From NCBI GenBank assembly GCA_007753675.1, contig CP036432.1, positions 6,174,394-6,238,393 of the forward strand: a stretch of DNA of 64,000 nucleotides, given 5' to 3'. The translations under genes and the position numbers were made by a program. Under the pieces are notes generated by a model. It did no database searches. It worked only from the letters and a program-made list of their open reading frames with translations, and was not told where the DNA came from. This DNA is from Stieleria magnilauensis. Its GTDB lineage: Bacteria > Planctomycetota > Planctomycetia > Pirellulales > Pirellulaceae. Below, piece after piece: positions 8,638-17,498 of the stretch (its first letter is position 1; every line of letters starts with the position of its first letter).

Positions 8638-9749
8638 TGGAGGACGACAAACCCCAGAAACGAAGGCACGACAGTACCGCCCATCCGATCGAGATCGGCG
8701 GAGCGACATGCCCGGTGCCGCTGCAAGACTATCCGAAGATCGTGCTCGGTCATGGCGGGGGAGGAAAACTGTCGGGCGAATTGGTCGAGCATGTTTTTCT
8801 GCCGGCGTTTCAAAACGTTCATCTGAATCGGCTCGGTGATTCCGCCGTTTTCCAGGCCACCAGTCTGCAGGCGATCGGCCAACGTCTGGCGATGTCGACG
8901 GATTCTTATGTTGTTCGGCCGCTGTTTTTTCCGGGCGGATCGATCGGCGATCTGGCGATCAACGGGACCGTCAACGACCTGGCGATGAGCGGCGCAATAC
9001 CGTTGTACTTGAGTGCGGCGTTCATCATCGAAGAAGGCTTTCCGATCACCGAGCTCAAACGCATCGCCGATGCGATGGGCACAGCCGCCCGCAACGCCGG
9101 CGTCACGGTCATCACCGGTGACACCAAAGTCGTTGAGCAGGGGCACGGTGACGGATGTTACATCAACACCGCCGGCGTTGGGGTTGTGCCGGACGGAATC
9201 GAGATCGCCCCCAACCACGCGCGCCCCGGCGATGTCGTGATCCTCAGCGGCACGCTGGGAGACCACGGGATGGCGATCATGAGTGTCCGCGAGGGACTGG
9301 AGTTCGAAGCGGAGATTCAAAGCGATTCGGCACCGTTGGCGGAGATGGTCGCAGCGATCCTCCGGGTTTGCCCCGACGTCCACGTGCTGCGTGATCCGAC
9401 TCGCGGCGGGCTTGCCGCATCCCTGAATGAGATCGCGGCATCGAGCGAGTGCGGGATCGTGATCGAAGAAACCCGAGTGCCGATCAATCCGATCGTCCAA
9501 TCGGCCTGCGAGATTTTGGGTTTCGACCCGCTGTTGGTGGCCAACGAAGGCAAGTTGGTCTGCATGGTGCCCGCCGAATTCGCTGATGCGGTCTTATCCG
9601 CGATCCGAACCGACAAGCACGGACGCAACGCCGCGATCATCGGCAACGTCGTCGCCGAACACCCCGGAGTCGTCGTCGCCAAGACCGCGATCGGAGCCTC
9701 ACGAGTGGTCATCACCGCAATCGGTGAACAGTTGCCGCGGATCTGCTGA
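8637..9749 (+). CDS. hypE: Hydrogenase expression/formation protein HypE
   Basis: A 370-residue PurM/AIR-synthase-like protein that dehydrates the thiocarbamate made by HypF to thiocyanate and donates cyanide to HypCD. The N-terminal glycine-rich segment GHGGGGKLSGELVEHVF and the DPTRGGLAASLNEIA motif are present. The protein ends in PRIC, whose terminal Cys is the carbamoyl acceptor, so it is complete. The ATG at 8637 shares its A with the hypD stop (TGATG). A longer frame upstream in the same register overlaps hypD and is not used. No hypA, hypB or hydrogenase structural gene follows; a sulfatase starts 10 bases downstream. Confidence 0.96.
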   Translation: MEDDKPQKRRHDSTAHPIEIGGATCPVPLQDYPKIVLGHGGGGKLSGELVEHVFLPAFQNVHLNRLGDSAVFQATSLQAIGQRLAMSTDSYVVRPLFFPGGSIGDLAINGTVNDLAMSGAIPLYLSAAFIIEEGFPITELKRIADAMGTAARNAGVTVITGDTKVVEQGHGDGCYINTAGVGVVPDGIEIAPNHARPGDVVILSGTLGDHGMAIMSVREGLEFEAEIQSDSAPLAEMVAAILRVCPDVHVLRDPTRGGLAASLNEIAASSECGIVIEETRVPINPIVQSACEILGFDPLLVANEGKLVCMVPAEFADAVLSAIRTDKHGRNAAIIGNVVAEHPGVVVAKTAIGASRVVITAIGEQLPRIC

Positions 9750-9759
9750 TGACGGAGCC

Positions 9760-11310
9760 ATGAACAGGACATTCTTCGTTTTGGTCTGCTGGTCGGTGCT
9801 GGTGCCGATCGTCGCACAGAAAGACGTTTCGGCCGCGCCGAGTGAGACGCTTCGGCCTAACATCCTGATCATCTTGGCTGATGACATGGGATATGGAGAT
9901 GTCGCCTTCCTTAACCGCGACAGCAGGATCCCCACGCCCAACCTGGACTCGCTGGCAAGAGAAAGCCTTGTTTTCACAGACGCCCATTCATCGGGATCCT
10001 ACTGTGTCCCCTCCCGCTACGGCCTGTTGACCGGCCGGTACATGTGGCGCACCCGGCTGGGGTCGGGCGGCAACCTCGCCAATTTTGCGGGCACCCTGAT
10101 CGAGCCGGGCCGAAAGACGCTCGCGGATCTGCTTCGGGAGGCGGGATACTTCACCGGATTGGTCGGCAAGTGGCACCAGGGTATCGATTGGAAGCTGCGC
10201 GACGAAAGCGCGCGGGAGGTCATTCGGGTACATCCCAACTACCAGGATTTTCGAAACATCGACTTCGCCTCACCCGTCCTGAAAGGGCCGATGGACTACG
10301 GATTCGACTACTCCTTCGCCACCTCCGGATCGGCGGAAATGAACCCTTCGACCTTCATCGAGAACAACCGGGTCACGGCCGTCCCCACCCTCTCCTCGCG
10401 GGAAGCCAAGGACAAGTACGGCCAGTGGTACGGCCGAGACGACAACATCATTGCCGAAGGCCACACGATGGACCGTCTGGTCCCGACCCTCTCGAAAAAG
10501 GCGTGCGAATTCGTCGAGTCGGCCACCCGCACACGGCCCGGACAGCCGTTCTTCCTCTATTACGCGATGACAACGCCGCACAACCCGATCGTTCCTAACC
10601 GGGAATTCGTCGGGACCAGCCGCGCCGGAGCGTACGGGGATTTCGTCGTCGAACTCGACCACCATGTCGGCGCGATTCTGCGCAGAATTGCCGAACTCGG
10701 AATCGAAAAGAACACGATCGTCATCTTCACCAGCGACAATGGGCCGGTCAATCGAACCCAGGGGTATCGTGCCAGATGGGTCAGGGGTGATACCGCCGTT
10801 TATGGGCACGACAGCAATGGGCCATTCAACGGCTGGAAGGCCGGCCTGCAGGAGGGTGGACACCGCGTGCCGTTCTTCGTCCGCTGGCCGGAGAAAATCA
10901 AACCGGGCAGAAGTTGCCCCACAACGATCCTCTTCAATGATGTCCTCCCAACCCTTGCGGAGATGCTGAACGTCAAACTGGACAACCACACCGCCGAAGA
11001 CGGCCAAAGCTTCTTCAAGGCGCTGACGCAAGAAGCGAGCCCCAGGTCGTTTCACGAGGCGATCGTGCACAATTCCAGCGATGGTACGTTTGCCATCCGC
11101 AAGGGTGCGTTCAAGCTGACTGTCAACGGGCCGAAAACCATCGCGCAAGTCGTCGACGACGCCTTCCCTGTCTCGTTCGTGCTTCATGACCTGAGCCAAG
11201 ACATCGAAGAGACCACTGACATCTCTCACCACCATCCCCGGATGGTCAAAGAGATGCATGCCTTGCTCAAAAAATATCTGCGCGATGGCAGAAGCAACGG
11301 CAGCCGATGA
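9760..11310 (+). CDS. Arylsulfatase-type sulfatase, secreted
   Basis: A 516-residue alkaline-phosphatase-superfamily sulfatase. Residues 1-26 are a signal peptide. NILIILADDMGYGD (about 34-47) supplies metal-binding aspartates. The formylglycine site is YCVPSRYGLLTGRY, with Cys82 in a C-x-P-S-R context, so activation by a formylglycine-generating enzyme is expected. Later motifs are GKWHQG and TSDNGP. It starts only 10 bases after hypE and could be co-transcribed with the hyp genes, though no functional link is known. Planctomycete sulfatases usually desulfate algal polysaccharides; the substrate here is unknown. Confidence 0.94.
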   Translation: MNRTFFVLVCWSVLVPIVAQKDVSAAPSETLRPNILIILADDMGYGDVAFLNRDSRIPTPNLDSLARESLVFTDAHSSGSYCVPSRYGLLTGRYMWRTRLGSGGNLANFAGTLIEPGRKTLADLLREAGYFTGLVGKWHQGIDWKLRDESAREVIRVHPNYQDFRNIDFASPVLKGPMDYGFDYSFATSGSAEMNPSTFIENNRVTAVPTLSSREAKDKYGQWYGRDDNIIAEGHTMDRLVPTLSKKACEFVESATRTRPGQPFFLYYAMTTPHNPIVPNREFVGTSRAGAYGDFVVELDHHVGAILRRIAELGIEKNTIVIFTSDNGPVNRTQGYRARWVRGDTAVYGHDSNGPFNGWKAGLQEGGHRVPFFVRWPEKIKPGRSCPTTILFNDVLPTLAEMLNVKLDNHTAEDGQSFFKALTQEASPRSFHEAIVHNSSDGTFAIRKGAFKLTVNGPKTIAQVVDDAFPVSFVLHDLSQDIEETTDISHHHPRMVKEMHALLKKYLRDGRSNGSR

Positions 11311-11327
11311 ACCCGAGTGTGAGGATT

Positions 11328-11410
11328 TGAAAAGGGGTCAGGAGCAGTAAAGTTAGACTGGGCAAAGCAAGACACCCCAACCTGCCAAAAAGGCTCCTGA
11401 CCCTTTTTCA
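11328..11410. repeat. Long inverted repeat between two sulfatase genes
   Basis: An 18-base arm at 11328-11345 (TGAAAAGGGGTCAGGAGC) pairs with 11393-11410 with one mismatch across a 47-base loop. The arms border A- and T-rich edges, so either strand could read it as a terminator. The core GTCAGGAGC recurs in the smaller terminator at 46315-46336. Confidence 0.65.
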
Positions 11411-11536
11411 GAACACACGGGGTGCCTTCACGAGGGATCATCCGCGTTTTGTTGACGGCCGATTGGGCTTCGGTGACAATGCGGTCCGCATCGTGACCGT
11501 CCACCGAGATGCTTTCCACCACACAGGAACCCCGCC

Positions 11537-13429
11537 TTGTCTTCCATACCCTTTGTACCGCAAAAACACTTCTCCGCCACATCACCCTGGGCCATCGTGA
11601 TCGTCTGCTTGCTGGCGATCGTCGGCACCGGCGCCGTCGATGCGGCCGATGAACGCCCCAACATTCTCTGGATCACCAGCGAAGACAACGGCATCTCGTG
11701 GGTCAGTTGCTACGGCGGCACCAATGCCCAAACGCCGGCGATCGACCAACTGGCCAAAGAAGGTTTTCGGTACACGCATTGTTTTGACAACGCCGCGGTC
11801 TGCGCTCCGACGCGATCCTGCTGGATCACCGGCATGTACGCGATCTCCAACGGAACCCAGCCGATGCGCAGCCGAAATGAGATTCCACACGACAAGATCA
11901 GGTACTATCCCGACCTGTTACGCCAGGCCGGTTACCACACCTCCAACCCTGGCAAGACGGATTACAACATCGGCGGTCGGGAAGACAAAGACTGCTGGGA
12001 TTTCAAGGGCGGCAAGGGAATGTCACAGTACGGCTGGAAACATCGGAAACCGGGACAGCCGTTTTTTGCCGTCGTCAATTTTACGGACAGCCACGAAAGT
12101 CGCGCCCACGGCGACGTTGAGAACACCAAGAACGATCCGGCAAAGATGAAGCTGTTTTCCTACCACCCCGATCTGCCCGTCATCCGCAAGAATTATGCGA
12201 AGTACGCTGATGCGGTCGAGAACATGGATCGCAAAGTCAAAGATGCGCTCGATGAACTGAAGAAGGATGGTCTCTACGACGACACAATCATCATCTACAA
12301 CTCCGACCACGGCGGCGTCATGGCGCGGAGCAAACGATTCCTCTATTCCAGCGGCGTTCATTGCCCGCTGGTTGTCAGGATTCCAGAGAAATGGAAACAG
12401 TTTTATCCGGCTGAAAAACCCGGCATGACGGTGGACCGGATCGTCAGCTTTGTCGACATGCCCAAAACATGGCTCAGTCTGGCCGGTGCCGAAATCCCCG
12501 AACAATTCCAGGGCACGATTTTCCTGGGCAATGGCACCGAACCGGCGCCGAAGTATCACCTCGGTTTCCGTGAACGCGCCGACGAACGACTGGACAATGT
12601 GCGTTTAATGCGTGACGAGCGTTTCGCCTATCACAAGAACTACATGCCCTACGCACCCGCCGGGCAACACCTGGCGTACCTCTGGAAAGCGCCCCTGACG
12701 CCGGCCTGGGAGCAGCACTATCGCGAAGGCAAGACCGACGCGATCACCGGGCGATTCTTCCGTCCACGTGTGTCCGAAGAGTTTTACGACACCGAAGCCG
12801 ATTTCGACAACGTCCATAATTTGATCGACGCGCCCCAGCATCAACAGAAGATTACCGAACTGAAGCAGGCCTTGCGGGCCAAGCAACTGGAACTGCGTGA
12901 CTCGGGATTGATCCCTGAAAACATGCGTGATCGCCGCGCCGCAGCCCACGGCATGACGCTCTACGAAATGGTGCGTGACGAATCACTTTACCCGTTGGAA
13001 AAATACTTGGACGCCGCCGATTTGGCGCTCGCCCGGGACAAAGACAACCTGCAAACGTTTGTCAATCAAATGACTGATTCTGACGAGGCGATGCGTTGGT
13101 GGGCCGTCGTCGGGATTCACCTGCTGGGCGACGACGCCCGCCCCGCCGCGGCCGACCTGGAGCGTGCCCTGCAAGACGATGCCCATGAAGTCCGCATGAT
13201 GGGCGCTTGGACGCTGATCAATCTGGGGCAAACGGACAAAGGACTCGCCTGCCTGGACGAACTGCTGTTCGATGGCACCAAAAACGAAATGATGCTCGAA
13301 AACGTCATCGACTGGATCGGCCAGCCGGCTCTTCCGCTGGCCAAGAAGTACATCGACCAGGGCAGGACTCGCCAAGGCAAATACGGCATCGGAATCTTCG
13401 GCCGGATCGCCGAACTCAACGGTTGGTGA
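11537..13429 (+). CDS. Sulfatase with C-terminal HEAT-like repeat extension
   Basis: A 630-residue sulfatase. A membrane-spanning signal segment (about 16-37) precedes NILWITSEDNGISW. The formylglycine motif is CAPTRS with Cys89 (C-x-P-T-R). The second part of the active site includes IIYNSDHGG. After about residue 500 the sulfatase fold ends, and helical pairs resembling HEAT repeats follow (for example MRWWAVVGIHLLGDDARPAAADLERALQD), which is common in planctomycete sulfatases and may bind partners. The ATG at 11537 gives a sensible signal sequence. The substrate is unknown. Confidence 0.93.
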   Translation: MSSIPFVPQKHFSATSPWAIVIVCLLAIVGTGAVDAADERPNILWITSEDNGISWVSCYGGTNAQTPAIDQLAKEGFRYTHCFDNAAVCAPTRSCWITGMYAISNGTQPMRSRNEIPHDKIRYYPDLLRQAGYHTSNPGKTDYNIGGREDKDCWDFKGGKGMSQYGWKHRKPGQPFFAVVNFTDSHESRAHGDVENTKNDPAKMKLFSYHPDLPVIRKNYAKYADAVENMDRKVKDALDELKKDGLYDDTIIIYNSDHGGVMARSKRFLYSSGVHCPLVVRIPEKWKQFYPAEKPGMTVDRIVSFVDMPKTWLSLAGAEIPEQFQGTIFLGNGTEPAPKYHLGFRERADERLDNVRLMRDERFAYHKNYMPYAPAGQHLAYLWKAPLTPAWEQHYREGKTDAITGRFFRPRVSEEFYDTEADFDNVHNLIDAPQHQQKITELKQALRAKQLELRDSGLIPENMRDRRAAAHGMTLYEMVRDESLYPLEKYLDAADLALARDKDNLQTFVNQMTDSDEAMRWWAVVGIHLLGDDARPAAADLERALQDDAHEVRMMGAWTLINLGQTDKGLACLDELLFDGTKNEMMLENVIDWIGQPALPLAKKYIDQGRTRQGKYGIGIFGRIAELNGW

Positions 13430-13469
13430 TGCCAGTGGCGTAAGCAATCCCATGGCACGGGCATCAGTG

Positions 13470-13667
13470 TTGGTGTGCAGGCTTTAGCCGCCCACTGTCG
13501 CTGCGAAGCAGCGACCCGGAATCGCCTAAAGGCTAAACACCAACGTGCGCTGGTGTGCAGGCTTTAGCCGCCCACTCTCGCTGCGGAGCAGCGACCGGGA
13601 ATCGCCTAAAGGCTAGACACCAACGGTGGCTGGTATTCAGGCTTTCGCCGCCTGCTTTCGCTGCGCG
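13470..13667. repeat. Palindromic repeat family 1, copies A, B and truncated C
   Basis: Copy A (13470-13543) and copy B (13551-13623) are about 74-bp imperfect palindromes. Outer arms are GGTGTGCAGGCTTTAGCC and its partner GGCTAAACACC; an inner stem is TCGCTGC/GCAGCGA. Copy C (13631-13667) breaks off after the first half of the inner stem. Further copies lie at 14112-14291 and 16033-16094. This is REP-like material with no coding content. Confidence 0.85.
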
Positions 13668-14105
13668 TGATGTGAAAGGAATGACTGACTTGAAAAGCAG
13701 CGCGGAGTTCGCGTCTATTCGGTCGATGTCAATCGATTCCCCTCGCCGGGAGATACACTTCGCGCCAACGGTGCGACACCGCAGAGCGGTGCCACAACAA
13801 AGCCCGGGGTCGCGAAGCGCACCCCGGGTGGTGGTACAGAGGGAGAGGAACCCCAGCGGGGTTCAACAATCGACGCCGCGCGATCGGACGGCGCAAATGG
13901 CGAGGTGATGCGGGCGAACCGTGTTGTTCTGTTCAACCCCGTAGGGGTTGGCGGCCTGAAGGTGACCGGATCTTGGGGTGCGCTAACGCGACCCCAAGCT
14001 TTGATGTGGCACGCCGCTGGCGTGAATCGCCGATGCGGGTGGCGTCCCTGAGTGTTCCCATGGCGACGTGGGGAGCGAAATGCATCAACAATACTTTTCA
14101 CATCC
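13668..14105. repeat. Cluster of unrelated GC-rich hairpins
   Basis: This gene-free stretch is made of adjacent short palindromes: CCCGGGG/CCCCGGG (13803-13828), CCCC-AGC-GGGG near 13851, CAACCCC-GTA-GGGGTTG near 13934-13950, and CTTGGGGT/ACCCCAAG (13972-13998), plus a direct repeat of GTGGCAC/GTGCCAC type. A minus-strand open frame of 128 codons across it is low-complexity and not believable as a gene. Confidence 0.6.
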
Positions 14106-14111
14106 CTCGCA

Positions 14112-14291
14112 GCGAGTGGAAAATCGCCTGAAGGCTAAACACCAACGGTGGCTGGTGTGCAGGCTTTAGCCGCCCACTGTCGCTGCGGAGCAGCGACCGG
14201 GAATCGCCTCAAGGCTAGACACCAACGGTGGCTGGTATTCAGGCTTTCGCCGCCTGCTTTCGCTGCGGAGCAGCGACCGGGAATCGCCTAA
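14112..14291. repeat. Palindromic repeat family 1, half copy plus copies D and E (E split by the IS)
   Basis: A right half copy at 14112-14145, copy D at 14151-14224 and copy E from 14232. Copy E is cut at 14291 by the insertion sequence and resumes after 16028, where its last ~12 bases (AAGGCTAGACACC) complete the palindrome. Confidence 0.85.
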
Positions 14292-14460
14292 CCCGGATAT
14301 TGCATCCGCTGACTGGTTGACTCTGATTTTAGACTGAGTTACGGCGAGGCTGTCCACGATAGCCGGTTTTTGCTGCAATCGATTCGCTGCGGGCAGAGGG
14401 CCCCCTACCCCCAGACGACCGGAAGTCGCTGCGCGGTGCCACACGATGCGATGGGAGTGG

Positions 14461-15918
14461 CTAATCGCTACGGCACAGACGTGCCAGCACCTGATTGAAC
14501 AGCGGTTCCCAGGGGCAATGGCTGCAAAGATGAAATACCACCCGACGACAAGTCACTCGAACTCGGGCTGCTATTTTCAACAGTCGCAATCGAATCGTGT
14601 CCACACGTAGACGACTCTGTTTCGTTCCACTCAGGCCCAGGCGACGCAACCCATCGAGTAGAACGTAAGCAAATGATGAAAGCATCACGCGGAACTGATT
14701 GGCAATAAAACGGGTGCAACTGGTGCGATCAGCGAACAGACAAAGCTGTTGCTCTTTGATCCGATTCTCCATCTCGCCACGCATGCAGTAGTGCTCTCGA
14801 TAAAACTTCTCCGGGTCATAAGCGACAGAGCACCATGTCCCTGGAGTCTTAACTTGTAGCGGCTGCCTTTTGCCATCGACCATCGGTCGATGGTAGGTCG
14901 TGTCGACAATGTCGTCACTTGAGAAACAGTTTGTTACGACGAAGCGAGGATTGGGGCCTTTGGCGGTATACTCTGCTTTGCCGACCACCCAGCGATGGCG
15001 GTCCCACGTCCTGCCGGTGCGATAGCGAAACCACTTGTAAAAGGCTTGTTTGCCACCACGGTGGAATCTCTCGACTCTTGCGCGAGTCATTTCGCAGGCA
15101 ATTTGCTTGACCAAAACCTTATTCTTGGGCAAACCAAAGACGTAGTGGACATCGTTTTTGTCGCACCAGCGCATGAGGCGTTCGATCGCAAAACCTCCGT
15201 CACCACGAAGGGTGATTTTGACCCGAGGCCATCGTTGGCGGATCCTTGCAACAAGCAATTTTGTGATTCCGCGTGCGTGATGGCCATCACCGAGGTTGGC
15301 TGGACGAAGATACGAGACGAGAAGTTGGTCGCCGCAAAACACGTACAGAGGTTGGAAGCAATAGCTGTCGTAGTAGGCATTGAAAGCCTTTTTATCTTGA
15401 TCGCCGTGTACCTTGTCGTCCGTTGCGTCTAGATCGAGTGTGATTTCATCAGGCGGGGTGTCGAAGCTGTCAAGAAAAATGTCGACGAGGATCTTGCTGA
15501 GTTCGAAGAGTTCTTTTTTGGTGATTCGGTTTTCAAATCGGGAATGAGTCGAGGGGCTCGCCAGAGTGGGATCCCAATCGTCATCCGACCTGTCATTGAT
15601 TCGAGGGGGCCGTCCGGCGGCGACTTGAAAGGCGGCATCATCGCGAAGCTGCTGTTGATCGTTTGCGTCTTCGTATCCGGCCGCGATCGCAAAGATTCGA
15701 CTGATAAGGATTTCCGCTTGAGAATGAACGGTGTGAATCGGATCACGCGGGTCGTGAATCGCTTGGTCGATCCGCTTGATCAAATTGAGCTTTTTGTCGA
15801 CTTCGCGAAGCAGGACGAGGCCCCCATCGGAAGTGAGCGATCCGCCGTCGAAATCTACCTCAACGGCCTGCCTTCTGAGGCGTTTCAATGCGGGACGATT
15901 TCGTTTACGCTTTGTCAT
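14461..15918 (-). CDS. IS1380-family transposase
   Basis: A 485-residue DDE transposase. The N-terminus reads FDGGSLTSDGGLVLLREVD, typical of the IS1380 group. Candidate catalytic acids are in ITLDLDATDDKVHGDQDKKAF (first Asp) and ITLRGDGGFA (second Asp), with a later Glu in the REHYCMRGEMENRIKEQQ region. Length is normal for the family and there is no frameshift. The ATG at 15918 follows an AAGG ribosome binding site that lies inside a hairpin arm. It cuts and pastes its own element; no passenger gene is present. Confidence 0.94.
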   Translation of the reverse strand: MTKRKRNRPALKRLRRQAVEVDFDGGSLTSDGGLVLLREVDKKLNLIKRIDQAIHDPRDPIHTVHSQAEILISRIFAIAAGYEDANDQQQLRDDAAFQVAAGRPPRINDRSDDDWDPTLASPSTHSRFENRITKKELFELSKILVDIFLDSFDTPPDEITLDLDATDDKVHGDQDKKAFNAYYDSYCFQPLYVFCGDQLLVSYLRPANLGDGHHARGITKLLVARIRQRWPRVKITLRGDGGFAIERLMRWCDKNDVHYVFGLPKNKVLVKQIACEMTRARVERFHRGGKQAFYKWFRYRTGRTWDRHRWVVGKAEYTAKGPNPRFVVTNCFSSDDIVDTTYHRPMVDGKRQPLQVKTPGTWCSVAYDPEKFYREHYCMRGEMENRIKEQQLCLFADRTSCTRFIANQFRVMLSSFAYVLLDGLRRLGLSGTKQSRLRVDTIRLRLLKIAARVRVTCRRVVFHLCSHCPWEPLFNQVLARLCRSD

Positions 15919-15921
15919 TGC

Positions 15922-15988
15922 CGAAAGCCTTGGTTTTGTGGTCTATGAAGTGTCGTAACTCCAATAGATACACGAACTAAGGCTTTCG
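15922..15988 (-). promoter_or_regulatory. Hairpin covering the transposase ribosome binding site
   Basis: CGAAAGCCTT (15922-15931) and AAGGCTTTCG (15979-15988) are perfect 10-bp complements. On the transposase mRNA the arm next to the ATG contains the AAGG ribosome binding site. Transcripts entering from outside the element would hide it, a known way for insertion sequences to avoid activation by read-through. The role is inferred from position. Confidence 0.5.
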
Positions 15989-16028
15989 CGCTATAGGGGC
16001 AGTCGAATAAGCGGATGCAATATCCGGG

Positions 16029-16094
16029 CTAAAGGCTAGACACCAACAGTGGCTGGTGTGCAGGCTTTAGCCGCCCACTTTCGCTGCGGAGCAG
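16029..16094. repeat. Palindromic repeat family 1, end of copy E and truncated copy F
   Basis: After the CTAA duplication the rest of copy E continues to about 16045. Copy F starts at 16052 and stops at the inner hairpin, exactly at the stop codon of the DUF1501 gene (16095-16097). Confidence 0.8.
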
Positions 16095-17498
16095 CTAAGC
16101 CAACAACTCGTTGATCAGCTGGCCGCCGAACTGGGAGAGTTGCTTATGGCGGCCGGCGTGGAAGTAGGTCAGCCGGTTGTCGTCCAGACCGAGCAGATGC
16201 AACAGCGTGACGTGCACGTCGCGAATGTGGTGCACGCACTCGACCGCATTGGCACCGATCTCGTCGGTCGCCCCGATCGTGTGTCCGGCGTTTGTCCCGC
16301 CGCCGGCGAACCACATCGTCATCGCCTTGGCATTGTGATCACGACCGTAGGATTGACCTCCCCCGCGCAACCCGTTGTCCGGTGTCCGGCCGAATTCACC
16401 ACACCAGATCACCAGGGTGTCCTTGAGCATGTCGCGTTGCTTTAGGTCTCGCAACAGCGCCGCAATGGGTTGGTCGACCGAGCGGATCAACGCCCCGTGC
16501 GCTTTTTCGATGTAGTCGTGGCTGTCCCAGTTTCCGGCATAGGCTTGAACAAAACGCACACCGCTTTCGACCAACCGCCGGGCCAACAAACATTTTCTGC
16601 CAAAGGAGTCCGTCGCCGCCCCGCCCACACCGTAGGCGTCGAGCGTCGCTTGGGACTCCCCGTCCAAATCCAGCACGCCGGGAACTTCTGTCTGCATCCG
16701 GTAGGCGAGTTCATAGCTGGCGATTCTCGCTTCCAACTCACCCCGGCCGGGACGTGAGGCGAGGTGTTGGCGGTTGAGTTGCGCCAGCAGATCAAGATTC
16801 TCGCGCTGTCGCTGGGGGGACACCGCCGCGGGCGGGTTCAAATTCAGAATCGGACTGCCTTCGGGGCGGAGCGGTGTGCCTTGAAATCTGGCGGGCAGAA
16901 ACCCGTTGGACCAGTTTCCCGCGCCGCCCTGCGGATAGCTCGACCGCGGCAAGACCACGAACCCCGGCAAGTTCTCATTCATCGTGCCCAGGCCATACGT
17001 CACCCAGGCGCCGATTCCGGGATCGCCGCCGAACTGATTGCCGGTATTGAGCTGGTAGCAAGCCGTCGGGTGATTGACCGATTCGACTTGCGCCCCACGA
17101 TAAAAGCAAATGTCGTCGACCATCTTGCTCAAGTGTTTCCACTCGGTGCAAATGTCCGCGCCACACTCGCCTGCCTTGGTGAATTGAAAGGGGCTTTTGA
17201 CGAAGTAGCGTTTTCCCGACGACATCGCACTTTCCATCTCGCCGCTGCGGGTAAACGCTTTGAGATGCTGTTTGGTCAGTTCGGGCTTGGGGTCGAACGT
17301 GTCCAGATGCGACGGGCCGCCTTCCATCATCAAAAAGATGCAGCGTTTAGCCCTGGCCGGATGATGAGTCCGTCCCGACTGGTCGGCTTGCAAGAGTGAC
17401 GTCAGCGCGACCGAACCGAGGCCCGCGCCGAGACCATACAACGCCTCGCGGCGGGTCGGCATCGCCAGTCGATGGGGAGGGTGAGCAGCCATGATCAA
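16095..17498 (-). CDS. DUF1501 domain protein, exported (pair 1)
   Basis: A 467-residue protein of the DUF1501 family, related to the sulfatase/alkaline phosphatase fold. The N-terminus TRREALYGLGAGLGSVALTS is a twin-arginine-like signal. Family motifs are FLMMEGGPSHLDTFDPKPEL (about 54-73) and LVIWCGEFGRTP. Planctomycetes encode it directly after a PSD1/DUF1553 cytochrome, here overlapping the partner by four bases (17495-17498). It is assumed to act outside the cytoplasmic membrane with that partner, but no biochemical function is established. The gene end abuts a REP-like repeat. Confidence 0.92.
   Translation of the reverse strand: MIMAAHPPHRLAMPTRREALYGLGAGLGSVALTSLLQADQSGRTHHPARAKRCIFLMMEGGPSHLDTFDPKPELTKQHLKAFTRSGEMESAMSSGKRYFVKSPFQFTKAGECGADICTEWKHLSKMVDDICFYRGAQVESVNHPTACYQLNTGNQFGGDPGIGAWVTYGLGTMNENLPGFVVLPRSSYPQGGAGNWSNGFLPARFQGTPLRPEGSPILNLNPPAAVSPQRQRENLDLLAQLNRQHLASRPGRGELEARIASYELAYRMQTEVPGVLDLDGESQATLDAYGVGGAATDSFGRKCLLARRLVESGVRFVQAYAGNWDSHDYIEKAHGALIRSVDQPIAALLRDLKQRDMLKDTLVIWCGEFGRTPDNGLRGGGQSYGRDHNAKAMTMWFAGGGTNAGHTIGATDEIGANAVECVHHIRDVHVTLLHLLGLDDNRLTYFHAGRHKQLSQFGGQLINELLA

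Larger units (their letters stand above)
14292..16028 (-). mobile_element. Complete IS1380-family insertion sequence (1737 bp)
   Basis: Terminal inverted repeats of 19 bp are perfect: CCCGGATATTGCATCCGCT at 14292-14310 and its complement at 16010-16028. The 4-bp target duplication CTAA flanks both ends (14288-14291 and 16029-16032). Removing the element and one CTAA restores an intact family 1 palindrome, so the insertion point is certain. It carries one uninterrupted transposase gene, which suggests a recent and possibly still active insertion. The segment 14311-14460 between the left end and the transposase stop has no other gene. Confidence 0.93.

Noticed and set aside
13715..14101. Minus-strand open frame of 128 codons in the repeat nest
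   Set aside because: It runs through stacked hairpins, so the peptide is a by-product of the repeats.
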